Assembly (NCBI GenBank): GCA_025175895.1
Contig: CM045991.1
Coordinates: forward strand, 82,385,174-82,449,173
Source: Wurfbainia villosa
Taxonomy: Eukaryota > Streptophyta > Magnoliopsida > Zingiberales > Zingiberaceae
DNA length: 64,000 bases
Reading direction: 5' to 3'
Shown here piece by piece: positions 1 through 10,513 of the stretch. Under the pieces are notes generated by a model that saw only the letters and a list, made by a program, of their open reading frames with translations, did no database searches and was not told the origin of the DNA. Position 1 is the first letter of the stretch. Each line of letters opens with the position of its first letter. A program made the translations under genes and the position numbers.

Positions 1-154
1 CAGCACTTGTTCCTTCGACTCTTTAAGAAAAATACCCAAAAATTCTATAAAATTAGGAAATTTACAGAAACATATAAATCTGTAATTTTTATATCTAATA
101 CAAAAATTACAAAGACGAAACACATACATGCTTCGCACGTGGCTCTGATACCAC
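1..154 (-). mobile_element. Element Z: start of internal region (cut by window edge)
   Basis: AT-rich non-coding leader next to the primer-binding site of a minus-strand LTR element. Read on the minus strand, 141-154 gives GTGGTATCAGAGCC, complementary to the 3' end of initiator tRNA-Met, directly after an LTR ending in CCCAACA. The rest of Z lies beyond the left edge. No coding sequence is visible here. Confidence 0.75.
141..154 (-). promoter_or_regulatory. Element Z primer-binding site
   Basis: GGCTCTGATACCAC on the plus strand is the reverse complement of a tRNA-iMet primer-binding site. It abuts the LTR boundary at 155. Confidence 0.8.
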
Positions 155-986
155 TGTTGGGTTTTTCCGAGCCGCAAAAACCGCTTTTTGCGTTGCGGAA
201 ACCTCGGAAGCCCCGGCCACGGATCCGTGCGAAGTATAAAAATTATAAAACATGTATGTGCTTACTAAAAACCCTAGATCTACCTTAGATCTAAGAGGTG
301 AGATCATTACCCTTGATGCGATGCCCTTTGCTTATCCCGCTCGTCCAAAAGTTCGCCGGAACTCGAGAGTGTCAAGTGCACACTCCTCTATTGGTATCCA
401 CACAAGAAATAGGTGGAGAAAGAGACAAACTTGAGTGTGCTAGCACTCCTAGTAGATCTCGGCAAGATGAGGAAGGAGAGGGAGAGCTTGAGAGGAAAAA
501 CACCAAGGAAGAAGATGATCCAAGAGTGTAACTCACCAAATGAATTCACCACCCATAACCCCTAAAGTGGCCGGCCACTTCATGGAAGGGGGGTTACATG
601 CATGCATGTAACTCCCATGACCCTTGGTCTCCCTCATGATGTGGCACCAATTGACCAAGTCAATGATGATGTGGAGCATCATCATTGGTCGGCCATGCCA
701 AGTCATCATCATGACATGGCATTTGGTCAAGTCAAACTTGACCTTTCATCTTCCCTCTCAAGTCAAGTCAAACATGACCTCTAATCTCCCATGGTTGATC
801 AAATCTCACCACTTGACTCAAGTCAATTTAATTTAATGAATCTCTATTCATTAATTTAAATTGATTTGATGAATAAAATCAAAATTAGACTTATTCACCA
901 CTTGAATCAACTTGAGTCTAACTCAATTAGTCTAATTTGGATTACTCTTAATCCAATTTGGTTCATCCCATGAACCAAATCCTCAT
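155..986 (-). repeat. Element Z 5' LTR, PBS-proximal half
   Basis: The LTR ends in CCCAACA on the minus strand at 155. The LTR is interrupted at 986 by element A and resumes at 9506. The interruption is shown by the duplicated target CTCAT (982-986 and 9506-9510), and the two flanks read on into each other as a run around TTCATCxxATGAACC. The half contains GGCCGGCC and a leader-like stretch resembling the K LTR (compare 15240-15560), so Z and K are related copia families. Confidence 0.75.
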
Positions 987-2442
987 TGTTTGGGGGAGAA
1001 CATTTGGGATAATTGGTAAAGGATTTGAGTTAGTATTCTAACTCAATTATTTGTTTGGTTTTTGTCAAACATCAAAAAGGGGGAGATTGTTGGTGCAATC
1101 GGCCCAGGTCACGATTGACCAGGACTCGAGTGATGTTTTGATGTGTTTTGATGTTTCGACAAAAACATATGACAATATAATTGTCATGGAAAGTCCAAGT
1201 CGGACACTTGGCAATGTAAAGTCCAACATGGGTTGGCAAGGAAAGTCCAAGCATGGTCTTGGCATGGAAAGTCCAACATGGGTTGGCAAGGGAAAGTCCA
1301 AGCTTGAGTCTTGGCATTTGAGAAGTCCAAGGGTTTGATATTGGCGGCGTAAAGTCCAAGCGGAGTCTTGGCGGCGTAAGTCCAATGTGCCTTGGCGGTG
1401 TAGACACCGTTAGCATGACATAGCTGACGGAAGCACCTGAAGGCTAGCGCGATGGATGAACAAGTCATGGATGACTTGGAGGGATCCGAGAGGCGTGAGG
1501 CTGATGGAGGTGACTAGAAGGCTTAGGTCTAGGCTAAGGGTGGTCTAGCAAGTATGGGGGAACCATACTTGAGTTAAAACCTCATGTTTGAGGTGTGCCA
1601 GTCGACTGATGCCATGTGGCAGTCGACTGGACCGAGTCAACTAGGGTTTGACTGTGGGTTATGGCCTAGCAGTCGACTGCCATAGGTTGGCAGTCGACTG
1701 ATGGCTCGAGCAGTCGACTGATCGTGTGATCAGTCGACTGGTGCTCGAGAATTCGGCCACAGAATGGAGTCGAGACTCGACTGGTCGAGTGAGGACTCCA
1801 TCAGTCGACTGATGGTCACAATCAGTCGACTGATAGTAGTTCCGTTGGACTTATCCAACGTGGAACTAGCCGTTGTCTCACGACAACAGTGGCATCAGTC
1901 GACTGATGGTCTCGATCAGTCGACTGATAGACTTTTTCCAGCACAGGTTGAAGCTATATATGGAGCTCGTGATGGAGGAAAAAGTAACCGGTTCTTGAGG
2001 GCTATTGGGGCGATTTGTTGGTGCAAATCAGGTCTCCAAGTGCAAGCAAGCAACCAAGCATTCAAGCAATCAAAACAAGTGTTGTAAAGTCTTTTCTTTA
2101 CTTGTATTTCATATTTACATTGTATATTGCTTGTATTTCATTCTTACTGTTGTAAGATTTATTGTAAGGGGTTTCTCCGCCTCCGACTTGTGTCGAGAAG
2201 GAGTGTTTATCATTAGTGAGTGCGTGTGCATCACTAGGGCTCTTTAGAGCTCGATCCGTGGAGTAGGAACCCTGCGGTTCCGAACCACGTTATATCATTG
2301 TGTTAGCTTGTTGTCTATTTCGTTATCGCTTTTATTATTTCTATTTCCGCTGCGCACTAACGAAATTGTAGACATAAACGAGAGTGAATTTCATCTACGC
2401 TATTCACCCCCCCCCATCTAGCTATTCCAAATATTCCTAACA
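987..2442 (+). repeat. Element A 5' LTR (long form)
   Basis: Begins TGTTTGGGGG immediately after TSD CTCAT and ends CCTAACA before the PBS. A second LTR-like start, TGTTGGTGCAATCGG, lies inside at 1088, preceded by AAAAAGGGGGAGAT; element D uses that internal start as its true LTR end. An array of CAGTCGACTG palindromes fills about 1600-1930. A TATA-like box, TATATAT, is at 1955-1961. A C9 homopolymer (2407-2415) lies just before the LTR end. Confidence 0.8.
1955..1961 (+). promoter_or_regulatory. Probable TATA box of the A-family LTR
   Basis: TATATAT, followed by GGAGCTCGTGATGGAGG. The same arrangement is found in the other LTRs of the family (TATATAA at 53000-53006 and 59954-59960), directly downstream of the palindrome array. 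Position in the LTR suggests the U3/R promoter. Confidence 0.55.
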
Positions 2443-2457
2443 AGTGGTATCAGAGCC
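2443..2457 (+). promoter_or_regulatory. Element A primer-binding site
   Basis: AGTGGTATCAGAGCC, complementary to the 3' end of initiator tRNA-Met, directly after the 5' LTR. Confidence 0.85.
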
Positions 2458-2514
2458 CGGGGCTCTTCTACGGATTAACAACCGGGTGCTAAGGTGAAAG
2501 GCTAGAGGGTGAAG

Positions 2515-4069
2515 ATGGAATTCCAAGACAAGCTTGGATGGGAAATCAACACTCCACCTCCATATGATCCAAGATTTTTCTAAGATGGAGAGCAAGAATG
2601 GAAACATTCTTGATGATGAACATAGAGGATTGGTTTATCCTCATTGAAGGTCTTGAACCCCCTAGGGATAAGAAGGGGAATGTCCTAAAATTGAAAAAGT
2701 GGACCCAAGAGCAACGCCAAAAGCTCAAGACCGAAGTTAAGGTAACGAAACTTTTGGAAGATTTAATCCCTAATGATGTTTTGTGCAAGTTAGGGGATTA
2801 CATGTATGCCAAGGAGCTATGGAGAAAATTGGCAAGATACCATGAGGAGAGTTCATCCTCAAGTGAAAGTGAGGAATCGGAAGTTGAGATGGAGTCAACT
2901 TCCGAATCGGAGAAAGAAGAAGTAGAAGAGGTGGAAGAAGCATCTACTTCTAGGATTGAGGAGGATAGACCATCCTCTTCACCGAGCAACCTCAAGAAGA
3001 GCTCTCAACATCCGATCAAGATGAGGAAGCTCAAAATTCAACTCCGCACCTACCACCACCCTAGGTAACTCAAACAATTTATTTTCAAACAAAAATCATA
3101 TTATGTGCTTTGAGTGTAGGGAGTATGGGCATTACAAGAGCAAATGTCCAAAGAGAATCAAGAAAACTCCTCGCGCCTAAAAGTCAACAAAAGTCAATCT
3201 GACGGGTTCTCCAAGACAAAAGAGCAAGGAGCATGTCATTTGCTTCAAATGTCGACTACCGGTCATTACCGAGTCAATGCCCAAAGAAGAAAAAGAAGGG
3301 GCAAAGGGAGCATCACAAGTAGGGAGCCACTAAGGCAAACCCTAAGGTATATTTAAATAATGCTCCGTCTAATTTAAAGCATGCTAGAACTAATTTTAGC
3401 AATTGTGGTATGTATCATAAAGAGCATGCTAGAAATAACAAACATATGTGTTTAGGAGCTAAGAATGTTCACCTTAAGAATAAGGAGAAATTTGGGACTA
3501 ATGTCCTTAGAAAAACAATACCTAAGAAATCTATTAAGAAAATCCAAGAACATCTAGGTTTTAATCCAAAATGGACCAGGCATTCGCCAAGAAAGTCCAA
3601 TGCCCAAGAGTTAAATAAAAATTCTAAAATTGGGCAATTAGAATTAGAAAACCAAGCCTTGAGGTCAAGGCTTGAGAAATTGGAAAAGACCCTAAACAAA
3701 ATACAAAATCAATCTCAAGGGTCGAATTGTCAAACTCGTAGGTCAAGAAGTCAAAATCAACTTCTAAGACCTAAGAGTCAAAAGTCAACCAAGGACAAGA
3801 ATGGTTTGGGTCACAAACCTAAGTCCAAGGTGACTTACCATAGTGTTCCGTTTGACTATGGGACACTAACTAGGTCTAGGAAGACCAAGGTCAATGGGGA
3901 AGTCATTCCTAGAGTTGACCAAGGTTTGTGCCTATTGGCCATGGTTTCGAAGAAGCCTAGGAGGGTCATGAGGAAGGTATCTATGGAGGTTATCCCTAAG
4001 GAATATCTAATTAACCCTAGGAGCTCAAATTGATTTTGGGTTCCTAAGAGCGTGATTGATTCACGCTAA
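2515..4069 (+). pseudogene. Element A gag (two CCHC knuckles), frameshifted
   Basis: Nucleocapsid/capsid-type gag. The start MEFQDKLGWEINTPPPY matches the D copy (53565). The frame shifts near 2570, reopens as METFLMMN, then passes an acidic Ser/Glu-rich stretch (about 2840-2990). Knuckle 1 (CFECREYGHYKSKC, CX2CX4HX4C) is at about 3103-3146. Knuckle 2 (about 3241-3285) lost one base and shifts frame. A Leu/Glu/Lys coiled coil (3640-3705) and a basic tail with YHSVPFDYGT follow. The tail ends EYLINPRSSN, a stop, then FWVPKSVIDSR and TAA at 4067-4069. The terminal stop is at the same place in B, C and D, so gag is a stand-alone ORF. The copy is dead. Confidence 0.8.
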
Positions 4070-4314
4070 GATGGGTTTAGGGTGTGCCAACCTTGATTGG
4101 ATGGGTAGTTAACTCAACCACAATAAAGGTGGCACTTTAAGGTTACTTTCAAGGTTATGGTTACTTTGGAAATATCCTTGAGTCTTAATCTCAAAATTTT
4201 AGGTTGTGTCAATATATATATCTTGAGAACATGAAAATCAATAAAATTGACACAATCTAGATTTAGAGGTCATAGTGTGTACCTTTGATTATTGGCACAC
4301 TTGGGAAGGTCATG
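4070..4314 (+). other. Element A interior between gag and ORF2 module
   Basis: Non-coding stretch shared with B, C and D. It includes GATGGGTAGTTAACTCAA, and TTGGCACACTTGGGA at its end. It is the last block common to all four copies before the module found only in A and D. Confidence 0.6.
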
Positions 4315-5026
4315 TATCAAGAAATGTGTGGTTAAGATGTAAAGGTAATATCTAGAGTGATACTCAAGTGCCACACAACTTGGTGTCTTGTATTCACCAT
4401 GCTTCATATGTTTTACCATATGTTTGCATGGAATGAATGTCTAGGATAAATTACATCTCACAAAACAAGTCTTTTACCTTGATTGTGTATTTCAACACTT
4501 AGAAAGGGTGAGATGTTAGGTTTTGGAAATCATTGAATGTTAATGTTTGCAAAAAAAAATGAAATAAAACATTAAAATACATTAACAAATACATAAATAA
4601 AAGTATAACATCAATACATTCAAAATACAAGATCTAACGTGATAAAATGGAACATTAAGATCGAGATTTTCTGATTTTGAGCTGAAATCGGACATCGATC
4701 GCCCGATCTGATTATCGATCGTGACCGATAACACCGCACGATACGATCGGCCATCGATGAGTGCTAGCTCCATGACTCGGTGATCGAACATCACGATCGA
4801 TGAGGTCCATCGATCGGTATATGTCTTTCACCGAGGCCGAAGGCCATCGGTCGAGTGCTCGACAAGCGATCGAGTGATATGCACATCGATCGATGAGCAA
4901 CATCGATCGTGATGCTCGTAGCACGTCACGAGAGTTCGGCGCGATTCTTTGAACCGGAGCGATCGGCTCGGTTGAAAAATCGATAATGACCGCGATCGAT
5001 CGTGATGCTCACATCGATCGGCCCGC

Positions 5027-5058
5027 ATTTTATAACGCCGAACCGCTAGGGTTCGGCG
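5027..5058 (+). promoter_or_regulatory. TATA-like box and 9-bp hairpin upstream of ORF2 (A)
   Basis: ATTTTATAAC is followed by an inverted repeat, CGCCGAACC (5036-5044) and GGTTCGGCG (5050-5058), with a 5-nt loop. The same box and hairpin are conserved in D (56098-56128), while the sequence just upstream differs. CT-rich, 5'-UTR-like sequence follows. This suggests an independent promoter and leader for ORF2. Confidence 0.5.
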
Positions 5059-5309
5059 TCTTCACGCGACGAGTTTTCCTTCTTCTTTCCCTCTCCGATC
5101 GTCGTCTTCCTCTCCGATCGACTCCTCCGGCCGTCCCAATCGTCCAAGATATTAGGTTTGACAGATAAGCCCTTCCTCTTCCATTTTCACTTGTTTTGAG
5201 CCTAGTTCACCGGTTTAGGTTTTTGTTCCTTGCTCGATTAGGGTTCGTGGTGGCGTTCTCTGGCGACTTTTCCTGATCCTCGGCAACTTTTGAGTTTTCC
5301 TCGGCACAC

Positions 5310-6541
5310 ATGGCACCTAAGTAACAATTTTTCTTTCCAAGCCTTAATTTTCATTTCCATTACAATGTAGGTTTATCTAATCGCGTATTGTTGCCATTGC
5401 ATTGCATATCATCACATTACATTCATAATAGGAGAGCGTAGGAATGATCCATCCGAGTGACTCTCGGTTGTACCAACCTATGTTGGTTGGTACATAGATA
5501 GAATTTCTTCAATAGGCATTGTAGTGACGTCATGGAACTAATTGCATACTACAATTTGATGAAGATTGTCTTGTGCACACATCCAATCAATGATGACCTC
5601 ATTAAGGAATTTTACCAAAACCTTAAAAAGGTAGATGACAGCCCTACATACACTACTCGCGTTGCAAAGCAGCGCAGAGATTCACTCCTGCGATACTGCA
5701 GGAGTTTCTCGAGTGTAGGCCTTCAGATGACACCTTCATCTTTTACCCTACCATGGACTTTCCTCTACCTGAGCCTTTTACCCATATCTCTATGGAGTCC
5801 ATGCATGAGCATATTTTTGGTTATCCTCGTCCACTGGCCCAGAATTTATTTCCTATCACCGAGTTATCTGCACCTGACAATGTCCTCTACAAGGTCATTG
5901 TTGGGTGTTTTCTGCCCATTGTCACTCGGGATCTGGCCAAGATTCGGCCTCCCCATCTCTTTCTTCTATATGCCATGCGTCATCAGTTAGACATAAACTT
6001 TGCATTGAACATCTTCCATTGCATTGTGCACTTCACTTCCCCTGTACAAGGGAAAGTGCATATGCCTTTTGGACATATCATCACAGCATGGCTCGACTCC
6101 GTAGGCATTAACATTCATAGGGGCTCTCTGCGACAGCTATCGGAAGTGTATGTATATGATATCATTCGTAACTTCTCCTTAAGCAGCTACGGATGGCCCA
6201 GGCGAGATGGAGTTGGCGCCTCGACCACCCGAAGCGCCTGAGACAACCTCCTCGCCACCCAGATGCGGAGGGCAGCGAGATGCGAACACCTCGATGAGAT
6301 GACGAATCTTTGGCGAACACATTTGGTCCATCGATTCGTCGTGGCCTGAGTCGGTTGAGATTATCGCGGTCGGTTGACTCGGTCGCGAGTTATTGGCGAG
6401 CGGCTTCTTTGGCTGCGTCTCGATAGGATGGAGAGACCGAGGACGCATAGAAGCGACATCGGTAGCGATATGCTAGAGATAATCTTGGGCACAGACTCGA
6501 GTGCGACCACCTCCACCGCCACCTCCTGCGGGACGATTAGA
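5310..6541 (+). pseudogene. Element A ORF2 (plant transposon-protein-like), broken
   Basis: The start ATG (5310) lies in a tiny first exon (5310-5320), followed by GTAACA and an intron to an AG at 5430-5431, as in D. Exon 2 is frameshifted at once (2 bases shorter than D near 5435) and again near 5670. The second half is open from about 5753 to 6180 with VIVGCFLPIVT, LAKIRPPHLFLLYAM, LNIFHCIVHF and GHIITAWLDSVGINIHRGSL. After 6180 it diverges from D with about 160 extra bases, then regains a proline-rich end (6510-6530). The core resembles proteins annotated in plants as 'putative plant transposon protein'; I recall this family from pattern only. Function unknown. Confidence 0.55.
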
Positions 6542-6687
6542 GGATTTTTTGGATGTCATTTTTGTAGTGAGATTGAGCATAGCCAATCTCCATTTTGATT
6601 ACAAAGACAAATTTAAGTTAAATGAAATCCTTATTTCTGAAAAATCTTGTGTGTATGAATGAATATTTGTATAATTGTATTGCTATC

Positions 6688-8076
6688 ATATGTCATGTCA
6701 TGACATCATGTTTATTCTTAATCATCTTATATGTCATGATTATGCTTAGGGATTAAGGACCAATGTCATGTGTTTTTAGATTTTATCATATGTCGTGACA
6801 TCATGATCATTGACCATGCTTAATATCTTTATGCCATGATCATTTCATGCATTTAATTGATTAAAATTGATTTAAGGACTATGGCATGACTTGGAGTCCC
6901 ATTTATAAGGGAATCAAGTAGAGTTGCCTTAGAAAAATGCTTGAAACCCTAGATTAGGGAGAACAAAACCCACATCTCACATCTAATTGACATGTATGTG
7001 TATTTATACACCATAGATACATGTGAGATGCTAGGATATGAGCTAAGTTCAAGGTGCATAGTTTTTGCATCTAGATGAACTAAAACTCATCTAATTTTAG
7101 TTGTGGATCATTAGGAGAGCTCGTGTACAAGTCACACACATAGAGCCCAAGGAATATGATCCAAGATAAGGTCTTGAAAACATTTTAAAATCATTTTAGA
7201 AAACCTTGGTGAAGTCTATCTTTTGATAGCAATCACCATTGATGAAGTTGATACAAAATAGGGCCAAAACATTGAAAATTTCAATGGTTTTGAGTTTTGT
7301 ATCAAATTCACTATTTTATGGGTAAAATAATTTTCAAACATTTTTCACCCATTGTATTGGTCATAGGTCTTATCAGTATCAAATTTCGTGATTTTTCGAT
7401 ATCACGTATAATTAGTTATGATTTTCAAACTCGATTGATAAGCGAAATTGGAAATTTCATTATCGATCAGCTACTGAGTGGCGGTCGGTGATGAAATGTG
7501 ATCGGTGGTAGGCAGTCATTGCCAAGGCTGATTGAAAACTAAGTTTGGTTAGTCTGTGGTCAGCCATGGCAAAGGTCCCTAACCACTCCTAACCCTAGGA
7601 TATGCTTTGGGAAGCATTATAAAGGGTGAAAAGCTATTGGATATGGATTAGGTGAGTTGTTTAGGGTTTGTATCAATTTTAAGGTGTGGAAAGTTCAATG
7701 TTGAACTTCTAACCTTAATTTTGATGGTTTAGAGTTCCTATTGGCTTAGGGACTTCCCAAGGACATTGTTGGTGCAATGGTCAAGGGGGAGCAAACCTTT
7801 AGGGGGAGATATCCATCTTGGGATGATGGATGTGTTTTTCTCCTTGAAAGGGAGAATGTTATCAATTTGGGAAATTTATGGATTTTTAGAAACCCAATTT
7901 GGAAATTGGGAGAGTGAATAGGATTGCCTCTCTTGAGTGATATGGGACTTATCACTAGGAAGATGGTAGGCATCCTAGGTATTTTTGGATCAAGGGGGAG
8001 ATTGTAAGATCTCATTGGGACATGAGACATTGACCTCCTTGGAGAGAAAACCTTTTGATGTTAGTCAAGGGGAGAA
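6688..8076 (+). other. Element A 3' non-coding interior
   Basis: No gene. AT-rich, with repeated ATGTCATGACATCATG words (6690-6840), also found in B, C and D. It ends in purine tract TCAAGGGGAGAA (8066-8076), which immediately precedes the 3' LTR start TGTTTGG. A region of GATCGATC-like sequence lies around 7450-7560. Confidence 0.6.
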
Positions 8077-9505
8077 TGTTTGGGGAGAACATTTGGGATA
8101 ATTGGTAAAGGATTTGAGTTAGTATTCTAACTCAATTATTTGTTTGGTTTTTGTCAAACATCAAAAAGGGGGAGATTGTTGGTGCAATCGGCCCAGGTCA
8201 CGATTGACCAGGACTCGAGTGATGTTTTGATGTGTTTTGATGTTTCGACAAAAACATATGACAATATAATTGTCATGGAAAGTCCAAGTCGGACACTTGA
8301 CAATGTAAAGTCCAACATGGGTTGGCAAGGAAAGTCCAAGCATGGTCTTGGCATGGAAAGTCCAACATGGGTTGGCAAGGGAAAGTCCAAGCTTGAGTCT
8401 TGGCATTTGAGAAGTCCAAGGGTTTGATATTGGCGGCGTAAAGTCCAAGCGGAGTCTTGGCGGTGTAAGTCCAATGTGCCTTGGCGGTGTAGACACCGTT
8501 AGCATGACATAGCCGAGGCTTGCGATGGATGAACAAGTCATGGATGACTTGGAGGGATCCGAGAGGCGTGAGGCTGATGGAGGTGACTAGAAGGCTTAGG
8601 TCTAGGCTAAGGGTGATCTAGCAAGTATGGGGGAACCATACTTGAGTTAAAACCTCATGTTTGAGGTGTGCCAGTCGACTGATGCCATGTGGCAGTCGAC
8701 TGGACCGAGTCAACTAGGGTTTGATTGTGGGTTATGGCCTGCGATCATTGCCATAGGTTGGCGATCGGTGATGGCTCAGCGATCGGTGATCGTGTGATCG
8801 ATCGGTCGGTGCTCGAGAATTCGACCCGCGAATGGAGTCGAGACTCGGCGGTCGAGTGAGGACTTCATCGATCGGTGATGGTCTGTCGGTCGGTGATAGT
8901 AGTTCCGTTGGACTTATCCAACGTGGAACTAGCCATTGTCTCACGACAAAAGTGGCATCAGTCGACTGATGGTCTCGATCAGTCGACTGATAGACTTTTT
9001 CCAGCACAGGTTGAAGCTATATATGGAGCTCGTGATGGAGGAAAAAGTAACCGGTTCTTGAGGGCTATTGGGGCGATTTGTTGGTGCAAATCAGGTCTCC
9101 AAGTGCAAGCAAGCAACCAAGAATTCAAGCAATCAAAACAAGTGTTGTAAAGTCTTTTCTTTACTTGTATTTCATATTTACATTGTATATTGCTTGTATT
9201 TCATTCTTACTGTTGTAAGATTTATTGTAAGGGGTTTCTCCGCCTCCGACTTGTGTCGAGAAGGAGTGTTTATCATTAGTGAGTGTGTGTGCATCACTAG
9301 GGCTCTTTAGAGCTCGATCCGTGGAGTAGGAACCGTGCGGTTCCGAACCACGTTATATCATTGTGTTAGCTTGTTGTCTATTTCGTTATCTCTTTTATTA
9401 TTTCTATTTCCGCTGCGCACTAACGAAATTGTAGACATAAACGAGAGCGAATTTCATCTACGCTATTCACCCCCCCCCCTCTAGCTATTCAAAATATTCC
9501 TAACA
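8077..9505 (+). repeat. Element A 3' LTR
   Basis: Near-identical to 987-2442 over most of its length. The exception is about 8735-8885, where the CAGTCGACTG palindromes of the 5' LTR (about 1668-1835) are replaced by GCGATCATTGCC, CGATCGGTG and similar strings. The internal AAAAAGGGGGAGAT tract and TGTTGGTGCAATCGG (8178) are present. It ends CCTAACA, followed by TSD CTCAT. Confidence 0.8.
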
Positions 9506-10513
9506 CTCATGGTTCATCATATGAACCTAATCTCCATCTAATTGCTCTTATGTGTGTGACCCTATAGGTTCTTGTAACGTTGGCAATGTCCCTAAACCGA
9601 TTTAGGAACATAAGCAATGAGCGGTATCTAGCAACACATCATTTCTACCCAAGTTACAAGAATATTGAGCTCCAACATCACCTTTGTGACTACTAATTGT
9701 GACTCTCACAATATGTGATAATGTCCCTCTATCCTTGACATCTAGATTGACCAATCGAGGCATAGACCGTGTCATCCTCGGTACAATCTAAATCTTGAAC
9801 TCCAAGTAGACTCACTCTAATCAAATGAGCTCAATATCTCATATTGACTCATTTGGGCATGGCCATGCACTTCGTGGTCTTTCTCTATCAAGAATATCGA
9901 TGTCACCCCCGTCATATAGGAGGGATAGATCCCATCTACATCACTCACATCCCTCCGCATAATTTGTTACATACCCAGTAATCGCCTTTATAGTCCACCC
10001 ATTTACGGGTGACGTTTGACGAAGCCAAAGTATGAAACTCCTTATGTAGGGAACCATGGTGACTTCAGGTCTAAGGACTAATAGTCATACTAATAGCCAC
10101 ATGAGAAAGTATATGACACTCATATAACGATCCATGATACTTTCTCATGGCGGGTCATTCAGTATACATTCTCCAATGCATACCCATGTGTCAACTTGAT
10201 ATCTCATATCCATGACTTGTGAGATCAAGTTATCTTGTTGACCTACATGCTAGTTTCTATGCATTAACATTGTCCCTGAATGTTAATACTCGACTAGGAA
10301 TGATTAAGAGTAGTGTTCTCTATATCATCTCATTATCGATTCAACCAATCGATTGATATAGATAAGAACCTACTACTCAAGGACATTATTATATTTAGTT
10401 ATTTGGCACCAATGCAAGTAAATATAATAACCATGCCTTTATAAATAGGAATATGATACAATAAAGTCCATACAACAATCATCACATGATTGGGTCTAGG
10501 GCTTTCACTAACA
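9506..10513 (-). repeat. Element Z 5' LTR, distal (U3-side) half
   Basis: Continuation of the LTR at 155-986. On the minus strand it starts TGTTAGTGAAAGCCC at 10513 and resembles the K LTR, which starts TGTTAGTTATAGCCC. Its insertion duplicated CTGAA (10514-10518); the partner copy is outside the window. It is inserted in the pol of Y, right after a segment encoding WQRAMNS. Confidence 0.75.

Larger units (their letters stand above)
4315..6687 (+). other. ORF2 module of element A (absent from B and C)
   Basis: About 2.4 kb between the shared block ending GGCACACTTGGGA and the shared block beginning near TATGTCATGTCATGAC. B and C jump directly from one block to the other. The module holds a short upstream region, a motif-rich stretch (4690-5030), a TATA-like box with hairpin (5027-5058), ORF2 exon 1 and an intron, and ORF2 exon 2. 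Boundaries are approximate (read by eye). Gain by capture in the A/D lineage, or loss in B/C, are both possible. Confidence 0.65.
987..9505 (+). mobile_element. Element A: gag-only LTR retrotransposon with ORF2 module
   Basis: Complete plus-strand element with TSD CTCAT on both sides. Order: long 5' LTR (987-2442), tRNA-iMet PBS, decayed gag, ORF2 module, non-coding 3' interior, purine tract, 3' LTR (8077-9505). No protease, integrase, reverse transcriptase or RNase H motif is present, so it would have been mobilised in trans. The organisation fits plant TR-GAG elements. The PBS, purine tracts and gag tail suggest derivation from Sirevirus-like Ty1-copia elements; that lineage call is inference. 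It is inserted in the LTR of Z. Confidence 0.8.

Noticed and set aside
1065..1468. Several overlapping minus-strand ORFs repeated at 8154, 52151 and 59267
   Set aside because: They lie in LTRs, in a stretch of repeated AAAGTCCAAG-type words; all frames are similar in every LTR copy because the LTR is duplicated, not because a protein is conserved.
1600..1930. Regularly repeated CAGTCGACTG suggesting a CRISPR array
   Set aside because: The repeat is a 10-bp palindrome at irregular spacing in an LTR promoter region of a plant element; there are no uniform spacers or cas genes.
2443..2457. Repeated TGGTATCAGAGCC as tRNA gene fragments
   Set aside because: Each is a primer-binding site directly next to an LTR end; no cloverleaf or flanking tRNA sequence.
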